A stretch of 13,745 nucleotides of DNA from Deltaproteobacteria bacterium (GTDB taxonomy: Bacteria; Myxococcota; Myxococcia; SLRQ01), in assembly GCA_007128675.1 (NCBI GenBank), contig SKWY01000186.1, positions 1 through 13,745 of the forward strand, in the 5' to 3' direction. The notes below the pieces were generated by a model. It did not search any database and was not told the DNA's origin. It saw nothing but the letters and a program-made list of their open reading frames with translations. Both the position numbers and the translations under genes were made by a program. Below, piece by piece: positions 8,093 through 13,745 of the stretch (position 1 is its first letter; the number at the start of each line of letters is the position of its first letter).

Positions 8093-9334
8093 ATGCTCTT
8101 CTCACCTCTCCGCTCGACTGTGGCTTTGGCGGTCGGGGCCAGCCTGCTCTTCTTTGGCCTAGGTTGCCCGCGAGACTCCACGGAGAAGGCCGAGGAGGAC
8201 GAGAAGGAAACCGTAGCCTCGGTGAAGCCGGAAGAGACCAAAAAGGATGCTCCGGCCCAGCCCTCCCTTGAAACGAAGGAGACGACCAGGGCGGTCAGCC
8301 CCATGAGAGTCGCGGGGGTAAAAGCCAAGTTGGACCGGCACCTTCGCCGCTGGGCGCTAAGATCTCCCGAGAACACCTGGGCCCTGATACACGCCCTCCT
8401 CGTCTACCCCAAGGACCTCGAGCTACCCGGCCACGACATCAGCCTGGTCGATGCCGTTCTTTCGATGGCCACCACGGTGGAGGTTGGAGGAAGGACGGTG
8501 CCGACCTTCACCGGACGGGCCCAGGACGGAACACCACGAGAACCGCACGCGAACCAAGTAGTGATGCTCTTACTCCTTGCGGGGGTAGAGCTGGACTACC
8601 CTTTCGAGGCCGACGGCAAGCAGTTCACCGTCAGGGATCTGGTCGAGAGCGCGTTATGGCGCTTCGAGCCACCCAAGGACGATGGATGGGAGCATGAAGC
8701 CTGGACCCTCATCGCCCTCGCTCATGCGGGCCGCCACTCTAGAGATCCGAGCTTCGTCAACCACAAGGGTCAACGGTTTGATGGTCAAGACCTGGTCAAG
8801 AGAGCAGCCGACCACCTGAACCGAGAGATGGAGTTCATCGAACATGCCCGAAGCACTGGAGCCGAGCTGCAGAAGAGGCGAGAAGGTGTCCATTCTCATC
8901 CCTGCGGCGGACTCCATCTGGCCTCGGCGCCTGCTATCTGGATGATTGATACCGAGGTTCGCGAGGCCTTGTTGGCTTCGATGGAGCGGGCGGCAACTAC
9001 CCTCGCATGGCGAGCTGTCGCCGAGCATGAGATCTATGAGAAGGCCAGGGAGGAGCATCCCGGACACGGACTCATGGTCACCGCCCAGGAGATGAAGTTC
9101 TACGGACACTGGCTAGAAACCATGGCCGATATCCGGAACGCGGGCATAGAGGTCGACCAGGAGAGCATCGATAAATCCATCGCGTTCTTGGTCGAGGCCG
9201 TGGAGCGCCTCGACGGCTACGGCACCTTCGGTCGCATGGAGGAGATCAGGCAACGAAGAGCCCAGACCTATCGAGACCTCATAGGTGATGCGGCTCATGC
9301 CTTGAGGGGCCTTCGTCTCTGGACGGAGGATTAG
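8093..9334 (+). CDS. Lipoprotein of unknown function
   Basis: I do not recognise this 413-residue protein. The ATG at 8093 lies 4 nt after the pdxA stop; the frame is open further back into pdxA (to 8015), but this start gives a clean export signal: Arg7, a hydrophobic stretch 9-23, then GLGC with Cys25 as a lipobox-like site. Residues about 26-65 form a Lys/Glu/Pro/Thr-rich linker, likely flexible. The rest looks mainly alpha-helical, with no membrane segment, and contains WEHEAWTLIALAHAG and a striking His/Cys cluster HSHPCGGLHL (His267, His269, Cys271, His275). Such a cluster could bind a metal or haem, but no known motif is matched exactly. It is the last gene of the parvulin-pdxA run, so a role in the envelope is plausible. 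The repeated helices recall alpha-alpha toroid proteins; this is a guess. Confidence 0.82.
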   Translation: MLFSPLRSTVALAVGASLLFFGLGCPRDSTEKAEEDEKETVASVKPEETKKDAPAQPSLETKETTRAVSPMRVAGVKAKLDRHLRRWALRSPENTWALIHALLVYPKDLELPGHDISLVDAVLSMATTVEVGGRTVPTFTGRAQDGTPREPHANQVVMLLLLAGVELDYPFEADGKQFTVRDLVESALWRFEPPKDDGWEHEAWTLIALAHAGRHSRDPSFVNHKGQRFDGQDLVKRAADHLNREMEFIEHARSTGAELQKRREGVHSHPCGGLHLASAPAIWMIDTEVREALLASMERAATTLAWRAVAEHEIYEKAREEHPGHGLMVTAQEMKFYGHWLETMADIRNAGIEVDQESIDKSIAFLVEAVERLDGYGTFGRMEEIRQRRAQTYRDLIGDAAHALRGLRLWTED

Positions 9335-9346
9335 ACCTCGACGTCA

Positions 9347-9365
9347 GGCCCTTGTGCCCGGGGCC
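9347..9365. terminator. Weak GC stem between converging genes
   Basis: GGCCC (9347-9351) can pair with GGGCC (9361-9365) across a 9-nt loop, in the 41-nt space between two converging genes. The position suits a shared terminator for both directions, but the stem is only 5 bp and no T-tract follows on either strand. Rho-dependent ending is equally possible. Confidence 0.2.
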
Positions 9366-9375
9366 CACCCAAGAG

Positions 9376-10059
9376 TCACAACGACTGGGTCGGCGGCGGC
9401 CCGATGATGCCCGGTTCCTCTCTATCGCGCAGGTGATGCCCCTCGGGTAGGACATCCTCGAGGGAGGGAACCTCGAAAGGCTCCTCCGGCAGATCCTCTT
9501 GCCCGAGCCCCGTACGGTCCACTACGTCGATGGCCACGTAGATTGGGACCCTGTTCCCAACGGCCACGGCTATGGCGTCGGAGGGTCTCGCGTCCATGGA
9601 AATGACTCTATCACCCGCGCGAACCACAACGGTCGCCACGAAAGTGCTGCCCTTGAGATCGTCCACATGGACCCTCAGGATCTGGCCGCCAAGCTCCTTG
9701 ACCATGGCGTCCAACAAATCGTGCGTCAGCGGCCGCTCGAAGCGTCGCCTCTCCATCCTAAGTTGGATCGACATCGCTTCCGCCGCCCCGATCCATATTG
9801 GGACCACGGTCTGATTGTCACGATCCCCAAGGAAAACGGCGTTGCCCTCGGCCGTCGGAAGAACGCCCATTACCTCCATGCGGACGAAGCCCGAAGGAGC
9901 CTGCTCGTCTCCCTCGGAAACGGAGCCGGAAGAGGATGGAGAGATCTCGTAGGCCTCCGTATGACGACCAGACGCGCAAGCCGACTTGAAACAAGAGCTT
10001 GCCGAGATCAAGAGGCAGAAGCAAAGAAGGGGAGCTGCCCTAGAAGCAATGTGCCGCAT
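9376..10059 (-). CDS. Bifunctional nuclease (BFN/DUF151) domain protein with export signal
   Basis: The protein carries the BFN domain first described in plant and thermophile proteins with DNase/RNase activity; its physiological role in bacteria is poorly defined. From the ATG at 10059 it has 227 residues. An in-frame GTG at 10095 would add 12. I prefer 10059 because GGTGGG lies 10 nt upstream and because it starts a compact lipoprotein-like signal (Arg2, Arg7, hydrophobic 8-18, ASSC with Cys23). A short Ser/Glu-rich linker follows. The BFN domain covers about residues 55-185, with VVPIWIGAAEAMSIQL, RPLTHDLLDAMV and DARPSDAIAVAV, all typical. The C-terminus is acidic (EEPFEVPSLEDVL). No UVR domain is present. 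It lies downstream of the atp genes on the same strand, separated by possible stem-loops. Export is unexpected for this family; see findings. Confidence 0.87.
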   Translation of the reverse strand: MRHIASRAAPLLCFCLLISASSCFKSACASGRHTEAYEISPSSSGSVSEGDEQAPSGFVRMEVMGVLPTAEGNAVFLGDRDNQTVVPIWIGAAEAMSIQLRMERRRFERPLTHDLLDAMVKELGGQILRVHVDDLKGSTFVATVVVRAGDRVISMDARPSDAIAVAVGNRVPIYVAIDVVDRTGLGQEDLPEEPFEVPSLEDVLPEGHHLRDREEPGIIGPPPTQSL

Positions 10060-10072
10060 GTTCGTTGAACCC

Positions 10073-10117
10073 ACCGTGGCACTATGAGTAGTCACGAAAG
10101 CTTACTCTTGCCACGGT
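10073..10117 (-). repeat. 9-bp inverted repeat before the BFN-domain gene
   Basis: ACCGTGGCA at 10073-10081 and its exact reverse complement TGCCACGGT at 10109-10117 are separated by 27 nt. On the transcribed (minus) strand the inner arm overlaps the GGTGGG Shine-Dalgarno-like sequence before the ATG at 10059. The pair could form a long-loop hairpin that masks the ribosome-binding site, or act as two operator half-sites. The alternative GTG start (10095) would lie in the loop. Confidence 0.4.
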
Positions 10118-10120
10118 AGC

Positions 10121-10150
10121 ACGCCTCCCCTTGGCTCGACCAGGGGGCGT
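10121..10150 (-). terminator. GC-rich stem-loop downstream of atpF
   Basis: ACGCC...CCC...TGG on the left (from 10121) pairs with CCA...GGGGGCGT on the right (ending 10150) around a short CTCGA loop, with small bulges. It lies about 100 nt after the atpF stop and before the BFN-domain gene. No T-tract follows on the minus strand, so it may only slow or process the atp transcript. Confidence 0.35.
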
Positions 10151-10155
10151 GATAC

Positions 10156-10178
10156 GGGCCGTCCATTTGCGACGGCCC
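10156..10178 (-). terminator. Perfect 8-bp stem-loop downstream of atpF
   Basis: GGGCCGTC (10156-10163) and GACGGCCC (10171-10178) form a perfect 8-bp GC-rich stem with a 7-nt loop (CATTTGC). It lies 72 nt past the atpF stop codon and just before the second stem-loop in transcription order. A role as attenuator or 3'-end stabiliser of the atp mRNA is plausible. The missing T-tract argues against a classical intrinsic terminator. Confidence 0.4.
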
Positions 10179-10250
10179 AAGTCCGGCGACCATGCTCCAA
10201 GGTAGAAGAGTTCCCATGTGGAGGCTGGGACACGAGGCTCAACCGCCTAC

Positions 10251-10778
10251 TCAAGCACCGCTCGCCGGATCGAGCTGATCGAGGTAGTCCTGCACCAAGC
10301 GTCGTTGCTGAGCCTCATCCATCGAGGCCTCGATGAGCTTGCTCGCGGCGGCCATTGCAAGATCGACGGCCACCACCTTTACCTCGGAGAATGCCTTCTT
10401 CTGCTCGGCTTCGATCTGAGCTCGCGCGGAGGCTATCAGCTCCGCCGCCTCGGCCTTTGCCTTGTCCAAAGCCTCGACGCGGGCCAGCTCGACCTCCTCC
10501 TGGGCCCTCTTCACCATTTCCGCGGCGTCTTTTCGAGCAAGCTCCAGCGCAGCGTGGTGTTCCTCGATCATCCGCTGCGCTTCGGCTCGCTGCCTATCCG
10601 CGGCCTCCAGGGACTCGCGGATCCCCACCTCTCGATCCTCGATCATGGATAGGATCGGACCCCACGCGAACCTGCGGAGCAGAACCAAGAGCACGACGAA
10701 CGTGACAATGGTCCAGATGACCAGGCCAGGGTTAATCTGGGTCAGCGCATTCGCAAGGAGGATTGGGGGCGTAGTCAT
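10251..10778 (-). CDS. atpF: ATP synthase F0 subunit b
   Basis: Peripheral-stalk subunit that links the membrane part of ATP synthase to F1. The 175 residues are close to the usual length of about 160. There is one N-terminal membrane segment (about 17-36, PGLVIWTIVTFVVLLVLL) followed by FAWGPILSMIEDRE, the usual start of the b-subunit helix. Beyond it comes a long charged, Ala/Glu/Lys-rich coiled coil to about residue 140 (RQRAEAQRMIEEHHAAL and similar). The ATG at 10778 has AAGGA 5 nt upstream, a good ribosome-binding site. It lies 34 nt after atpE and is the last atp gene here: no atpH or atpA follows, unlike the common atpFHAGDC order. Only one b-type gene is visible; a b' copy could lie with the F1 genes elsewhere. 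Confidence 0.95.
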   Translation of the reverse strand: MTTPPILLANALTQINPGLVIWTIVTFVVLLVLLRRFAWGPILSMIEDREVGIRESLEAADRQRAEAQRMIEEHHAALELARKDAAEMVKRAQEEVELARVEALDKAKAEAAELIASARAQIEAEQKKAFSEVKVVAVDLAMAAASKLIEASMDEAQQRRLVQDYLDQLDPASGA

Positions 10779-10812
10779 GGCGATCCTTCAGGCTGGTGTC
10801 GCGCCGCGCTCA

Positions 10813-11037
10813 CTACTTGACTGCCAGGATTACGGCTACGACCACCGCGAATAGAGCGACACCCTCGATGAGGGCGGCTCCAATAATCATGGATGTACGA
10901 ATATCGCCGGCCGAGGATGGTTGGCGCGCCGTTCCGTCCATGGCGTTCGCGCCGATCCGGCCGATACCGTAAGCGGCTCCAATGGCGGTCAAGCCGGCGC
11001 CAAAGCCGGCGGCAAGGTAGGCAAAGGCGAGTTCCAT
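10813..11037 (-). CDS. atpE: ATP synthase F0 subunit c
   Basis: Proteolipid of the rotating c-ring, 74 residues, two membrane helices joined by a polar loop. The Gly/Ala-rich first helix (GFGAGLTAIGAAYGIGRIG) is typical, and the loop carries the conserved ARQP (Arg38-Gln39-Pro40). The second helix has the ion-carrying carboxylate Glu58 in AALIEGVALFAVV. The residues after Glu58 (Gly-Val) lack the Ser-Thr pair of sodium-type c subunits such as Ilyobacter, and the first helix lacks the matching Gln, so proton coupling is likely. The start at 11037 is fixed by the family N-terminus and by AGGAG 8 nt upstream. The same frame stays open far upstream through atpB, but that extension is not protein-like. 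It lies between atpB and atpF in the standard order. Confidence 0.96.
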   Translation of the reverse strand: MELAFAYLAAGFGAGLTAIGAAYGIGRIGANAMDGTARQPSSAGDIRTSMIIGAALIEGVALFAVVVAVILAVK

Positions 11038-11084
11038 AGTGGTGCTCCTGTTGCGAGATGGGAAGGGGGATTGTTCCTGGCAAA

Positions 11085-12047
11085 TCAATGGGCGTGAGAA
11101 GCCATGCCAATGAACAACGAAGAAAGCATCGTGAAGACGAACGCCTGAAGGAACGAGACGAACAGCTTCAATACCAGTATGAAAAGGGTGAATGCTACGG
11201 ATATGGGCGATACGACCACCGACTCGAAAAGGAAGATCAGCCCGATCAAGGAAAAAATCACGACCTTGCCCGCCGTCATGTTGGCGAAGAGCCTGACGGT
11301 CAGGGCAAATGGCTTGGTGAACAGTGCCATTATCTCTATGGGAACCATGATGGGGTACAAGAACCAGGGAACGCCTGATGGCACCAACCCCGCCCAGTAG
11401 CCGACGGGACCATGCGCGCGCATCCCCGCTATCTGGGTCATCACGAAGGTCATCAAGGCGAGGGCGCCCGTTACCGCAAGATTGCCCGTGGCCGCCGCTC
11501 CATATGGGACCAGCGAGAGAAGGTTCATGAAGAGGATCAAGAAGAAGGCGGTCAACAGGAAGGGGACGTAACGAGGCCCCTCCTTCCTGCCGATGTTGGC
11601 GATGGCCATCTCGTCCCTGACGAAGAGAACCAATGCCTCTATGAAGTTCGCGCCCTTGGAGCTGGGCACGCCTTGCTTGTCGTACTTGCGCCTTGCGGGA
11701 ATGAAGAGAAGAACGCAGAGGAGAGCCGACAGCCACAGGAACACCGTGTGTTTGGTCGGCGTCATGTCTACGTTGATTCCGGCGACCTCGAACTCGAGTT
11801 TTCCGAATGCATCCTCGAGGGGTATGTTCCTGGTCAATGTCTCTGTCGGCCAAGGAATCGGCAGGTACGGAGCATCTAGAACGAATGTCCAGAGCGCCTC
11901 CGTGAACGTAGGCTGTTCGCTCTCCTCCGGCCCCCCGGGCGCATCCGCCGCGGCGAGGGTTGGGGCGAGAAGCGAGAGCGACAAGAGAAGCGCCATGAGA
12001 CTGGTGGCTCGAGCTCTTATGGGGGGTCCTTGGAGCATGAGATTCAT
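11085..12047 (-). CDS. atpB: ATP synthase F0 subunit a
   Basis: Stator membrane subunit that forms the two proton half-channels beside the c-ring, 320 residues. Several membrane helices are visible, among them TVFLWLSALLCVLLFIPA and FLLTAFFLILFMNLLSLVPYG. The key arginine is Arg252 in LTVRLFANMTAG. The final hydrophobic helix (about 285-310) ends in SHAH. The N-terminus begins with a signal-like segment (basic, then a Leu/Ala-rich stretch about 16-33 ending LAAADA), followed by a long exposed loop before the first true helix. I chose ATG 12047 because it overlaps the atpI stop as TGATG; a TTG at 12050 is also possible. There is no good Shine-Dalgarno, so translation probably depends on coupling to atpI. 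Confidence 0.95.
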   Translation of the reverse strand: MNLMLQGPPIRARATSLMALLLSLSLLAPTLAAADAPGGPEESEQPTFTEALWTFVLDAPYLPIPWPTETLTRNIPLEDAFGKLEFEVAGINVDMTPTKHTVFLWLSALLCVLLFIPARRKYDKQGVPSSKGANFIEALVLFVRDEMAIANIGRKEGPRYVPFLLTAFFLILFMNLLSLVPYGAAATGNLAVTGALALMTFVMTQIAGMRAHGPVGYWAGLVPSGVPWFLYPIMVPIEIMALFTKPFALTVRLFANMTAGKVVIFSLIGLIFLFESVVVSPISVAFTLFILVLKLFVSFLQAFVFTMLSSLFIGMASHAH

Positions 12048-12442
12048 CAAGGGGTAAGGAAGGCGAGCCGATGCCCGGACCTATGCACGTAACGGATCTC
12101 GATTACCTGACTCACCAGGTGCACCAAGAAAAAGGCGGAGACAAATACCAACGGCTCCCATCCAAGCACTAGCAGCAGCACGGCCAAGCTGCTCGCCAAC
12201 AAGACGAGGCGCGTGAGCATCGTGGCCACGAACGCCGCCATCAGGCGGTTTGTCCTACGATGAACGGAAACGTCTTTTCTCGATGCCATTGCCCGGTGGA
12301 AGAGAAAGAGACCAAGAGTCGCTCCCGCAAGAGCCATGGCTCCGCCCAGCGCCGCCGCGCGCCAAGCCCCACTTATCAGCGAAACTAGCGCTGTTAGTGT
12401 TGCCGCCGAGGCGATAATGGCAATGGCTGTTCGAAAGAGCAT
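12047..12442 (-). CDS. atpI: ATP synthase subunit I-like membrane protein
   Basis: Small membrane protein at the head of the F0 genes, matching the AtpI (ATP synthase I) family, which helps assemble or stabilise the c-ring and may handle Mg2+ (family knowledge). The 131 residues form four probable membrane segments: about 4-25, 31-50, 68-93 and 96-116. A basic loop (HRAMASRKDVSVHRRTNR) lies between the second and third. The sequence is poorly conserved in this family, so the call leans on size, topology and position between atpZ and atpB. The ATG at 12442 starts 6 nt after the atpZ stop; the purine run AAGA lies too close to be a good ribosome-binding site. The stop overlaps the atpB start. 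Confidence 0.82.
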   Translation of the reverse strand: MLFRTAIAIIASAATLTALVSLISGAWRAAALGGAMALAGATLGLFLFHRAMASRKDVSVHRRTNRLMAAFVATMLTRLVLLASSLAVLLLVLGWEPLVFVSAFFLVHLVSQVIEIRYVHRSGHRLAFLTP

Positions 12443-12448
12443 TCTTGG

Positions 12449-12730
12449 TCAGCCAATCTTCTTCGTCAGACGAATCAGCTCCACGAAACCGCCCACGATT
12501 CCAAGAATCGAACCGACAATCAGGAGCCAAGGAGACGTATCCAGCTGCTTATCCAACCAGTAACCCAAGCCAGCACCCAGGGTCACACTTATCGCTATTG
12601 TCCAGCCCATGTGCAAGAATGGGCCTGCTTTTTGAAGGGCTAGCGCGACAGAAGAGCGACCGTCGTCGTCCCTTCCGGGGCCACCAGTATTCTCCGGCTC
12701 CCCATTCATCGAATCGTTTCCGACACCCAT
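12449..12730 (-). CDS. atpZ: F0F1 ATP synthase assembly protein AtpZ
   Basis: Small two-helix membrane protein of the AtpZ/AtpI family, found in front of atpI and atpB in many bacteria. It is thought to work with AtpI in c-ring assembly or Mg2+ supply. The 93 residues comprise a polar, Gly/Asp-rich N-terminus (1-28), helix one (about 41-58) with the diagnostic LGAGLGYWLDKQLDTSPW, then helix two (about 69-86) ending LIRLTKK. The start is uncertain: ATG 12730 has no ribosome-binding site, while the in-frame ATG 12709 (86 residues) has a weak GGAAA about 9 nt upstream. It is the first gene of the F0 operon, with a candidate promoter about 100 nt upstream. Confidence 0.88.
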   Translation of the reverse strand: MGVGNDSMNGEPENTGGPGRDDDGRSSVALALQKAGPFLHMGWTIAISVTLGAGLGYWLDKQLDTSPWLLIVGSILGIVGGFVELIRLTKKIG

Positions 12731-12830
12731 GCCGCAGCGCCATCAACTAGGTGGCCCTCTAACCGCCCTACATTCAAGGCGACGAGCCGCCACGGTCCAA
12801 ACGAAGGTTCTGCGACATATCGGCTGAAGC

Positions 12831-12859
12831 CGTTTAGCATGCAGGTAGAAGCCGGTCAA
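12831..12859 (-). promoter_or_regulatory. Candidate promoter for the F0 operon
   Basis: On the minus strand TTGACC (12859-12854) is followed after exactly 17 nt by TAAACG (12836-12831), with an extended -10 TG one base before it. It lies about 100 nt upstream of the first atpZ start, in the 290-nt gap after hemL. The -35 matches 5 of 6 consensus bases, the -10 only 3 of 6. A 12-bp interrupted palindrome CGGCTTCAGCCG (12832-12821) covers the expected transcription start. The rest of the gap (12731-13020) shows no gene, tRNA or clear hemL terminator. Confidence 0.4.
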
Positions 12860-13020
12860 GAGCGATTGACTCGCTGCGCCATCGCCTCATCGGGTAGCTA
12901 CGTGGTGGAGCCAACGACGGTAGCAGGGAGCCGAATCCTTGTCGGTGAGCCTCGTTGGCCCGGTTCCACACCAAGGCTGAGAACAGCTCGAGACCCCCCC
13001 GGCAACCTACTCGATCCGGC

Positions 13021-13745
13021 TCAATCCGACCTGAACATAAGAAGAGCCCGTCGCGCCGCGGAAACCGTGGCTTCAATCGAGGCCTCGTCGTGGGCAAGAC
13101 CCACGAACCATGCCTCTACCCGGCTTGGGGGCAGGTACACCCCTAGCTCGAGCATTGCCCTATGGAAGCGTGCGAAGTCGTCGGGGTCGGGTGCGCGGGC
13201 GTCGTTCGCGTCGAGAACGGGCTCGCGCCGGAAGTAGACCGCGAGCATGGTTCCCACCCGCTGCACTCGGGCGTTTGCTCCCAACTCGTCGATGACTTGG
13301 CAAAGACCCTGCTCCAAGGCAGAGGCCTTTAGCTCCAGGGCATCGTAGACCCCTGGCTTCATCAGCTCTTCCAGGGTTGCAATGCCCGCGGCCATTGCAA
13401 GCGGGTTTCCGCTAAGCGTTCCCGCTTGGTAGACGGGGCCCTCGGGGGCGACCATCTCCATCAGATCCTTGCGGCCGCCATACACACCCACGGGAAGCCC
13501 ACCGCCGACCACCTTGCCGAGGGTAGTGAGATCCGGTTGAACTCCGTACATCCCCGCCGCACCCTTGAGTCCGACGCGGTAGCCGGTCATGACCTCGTCG
13601 AAGAGCAGAAGGGAACCGAAGCGGTCACATAGATCTCGAAGGTGTTGCAGGAACCCTTCTCTCGGGGCGATGCAGCCCATGTTTCCCATCACAGGCTCGA
13701 GAATGACGCCGGCGATTCGATCCCCTCGCTCTTCGAACAGCTTCC
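13021..13745 (-). CDS. hemL: Glutamate-1-semialdehyde 2,1-aminomutase (partial, N-terminus outside)
   Basis: PLP enzyme that converts glutamate-1-semialdehyde to 5-aminolevulinate, the last step of the C5 route to haem and other tetrapyrroles, in the cytoplasm. Only the C-terminal 240 codons are inside; the frame runs off the right edge. The apparent GTG/ATG start near 13692 is internal, since the upstream codons continue the family sequence (AGVILEP, then VMGNMGC). Visible signatures: LLLFDEVMTGYRV (Asp that contacts the pyridine nitrogen), TLGKVVGGGLPVG with the PLP-binding lysine (codon 13515-13513), and YQAGTLSGNPLAMAAG. The C-terminal AWFVGLAHDEASIEATVSAARRAL is also typical. No inactivating change is seen. 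It lies upstream of the F0 genes on the same strand, 290 nt away, so it is probably a separate transcription unit. Confidence 0.95.
   Translation of the reverse strand, partial: KLFEERGDRIAGVILEPVMGNMGCIAPREGFLQHLRDLCDRFGSLLLFDEVMTGYRVGLKGAAGMYGVQPDLTTLGKVVGGGLPVGVYGGRKDLMEMVAPEGPVYQAGTLSGNPLAMAAGIATLEELMKPGVYDALELKASALEQGLCQVIDELGANARVQRVGTMLAVYFRREPVLDANDARAPDPDDFARFHRAMLELGVYLPPSRVEAWFVGLAHDEASIEATVSAARRALLMFRSD

Noticed and set aside
9499..10068. 189-codon plus-strand frame antisense to the BFN-domain gene
   Set aside because: The opposite strand encodes a clear BFN domain with its motifs; this frame is His/Arg-rich and featureless.
10218..10652. 144-codon plus-strand frame antisense to atpF
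   Set aside because: It mirrors the repetitive coiled-coil codons of atpF, giving an artificial Leu/Gly-rich product.
10813..11853. Long minus-strand open frame (346 codons) covering atpE and most of atpB in another frame
   Set aside because: Only its last 74 codons (atpE) are protein-like. The rest is Arg/His/Gly-rich shadow translation of atpB, and atpE has its own ATG and AGGAG.
12731..13020. Possible tRNA or small RNA gene between hemL and atpZ
   Set aside because: GGTTCCA-like bases near 12962 resemble a T-loop, but no acceptor stem, anticodon arm or second consensus box could be found on either strand.
13021..13692. Treating hemL as complete from the GTG/ATG near 13692
   Set aside because: Codons upstream to 13743 continue the conserved aminomutase sequence without a stop, so the gene is cut by the window edge.

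Overview
The window is a block of bacterial housekeeping genes, fairly GC-rich and densely packed. It has two converging halves that meet near 9335-9375. Gene content and order suggest a deltaproteobacterial or Myxococcota-like Gram-negative: several parvulin-type periplasmic chaperones, lipoprotein signals on three and possibly four products, a split ATP synthase operon carrying only the membrane (F0) part with atpZ and atpI, and 5-aminolevulinate made by the C5 route (hemL). The lineage is inferred from gene content only; no rRNA gene is present.

Right-going half (58-9334). It opens with a full-length mfd (transcription-repair coupling factor). A 277-nt gap follows, then a very tight run of five genes: two lipoprotein parvulin-type prolyl isomerases (3989-5101, 5108-6076), a soluble exported SurA-like chaperone (6077-7072), pdxA (7069-8088) and a lipoprotein of unknown function (8093-9334). 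Gaps in this run are 6, 0, -4 and 4 nt, so it is very probably one transcript. The surA-pdxA neighbourhood is the one known from E. coli, expanded here to three parvulin genes. Four of the five products enter the secretory pathway, so the run reads as an envelope-protein folding module with the vitamin B6 enzyme embedded in it.

Left-going half (13745 down to 9376). In transcription order it holds the 3' part of hemL (cut by the window edge), a 290-nt gap with a candidate promoter, then atpZ, atpI, atpB, atpE and atpF. A 155-191-nt gap with tandem stem-loops follows, then a bifunctional-nuclease-domain (DUF151) protein with a lipoprotein-like signal. The five atp genes supply the assembly factors and the a, c and b subunits of F0; no F1 genes (delta, alpha, gamma, beta, epsilon) are in the window.

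I found no mobile element, CRISPR array, tRNA or rRNA, and no clearly new defence or biosynthetic system. The points most worth a second look are the three-parvulin cluster with its co-transcribed unknown lipoprotein, the apparently exported nuclease-domain protein, a possible hairpin over that gene's ribosome-binding site, and the F0-only ATP synthase operon.
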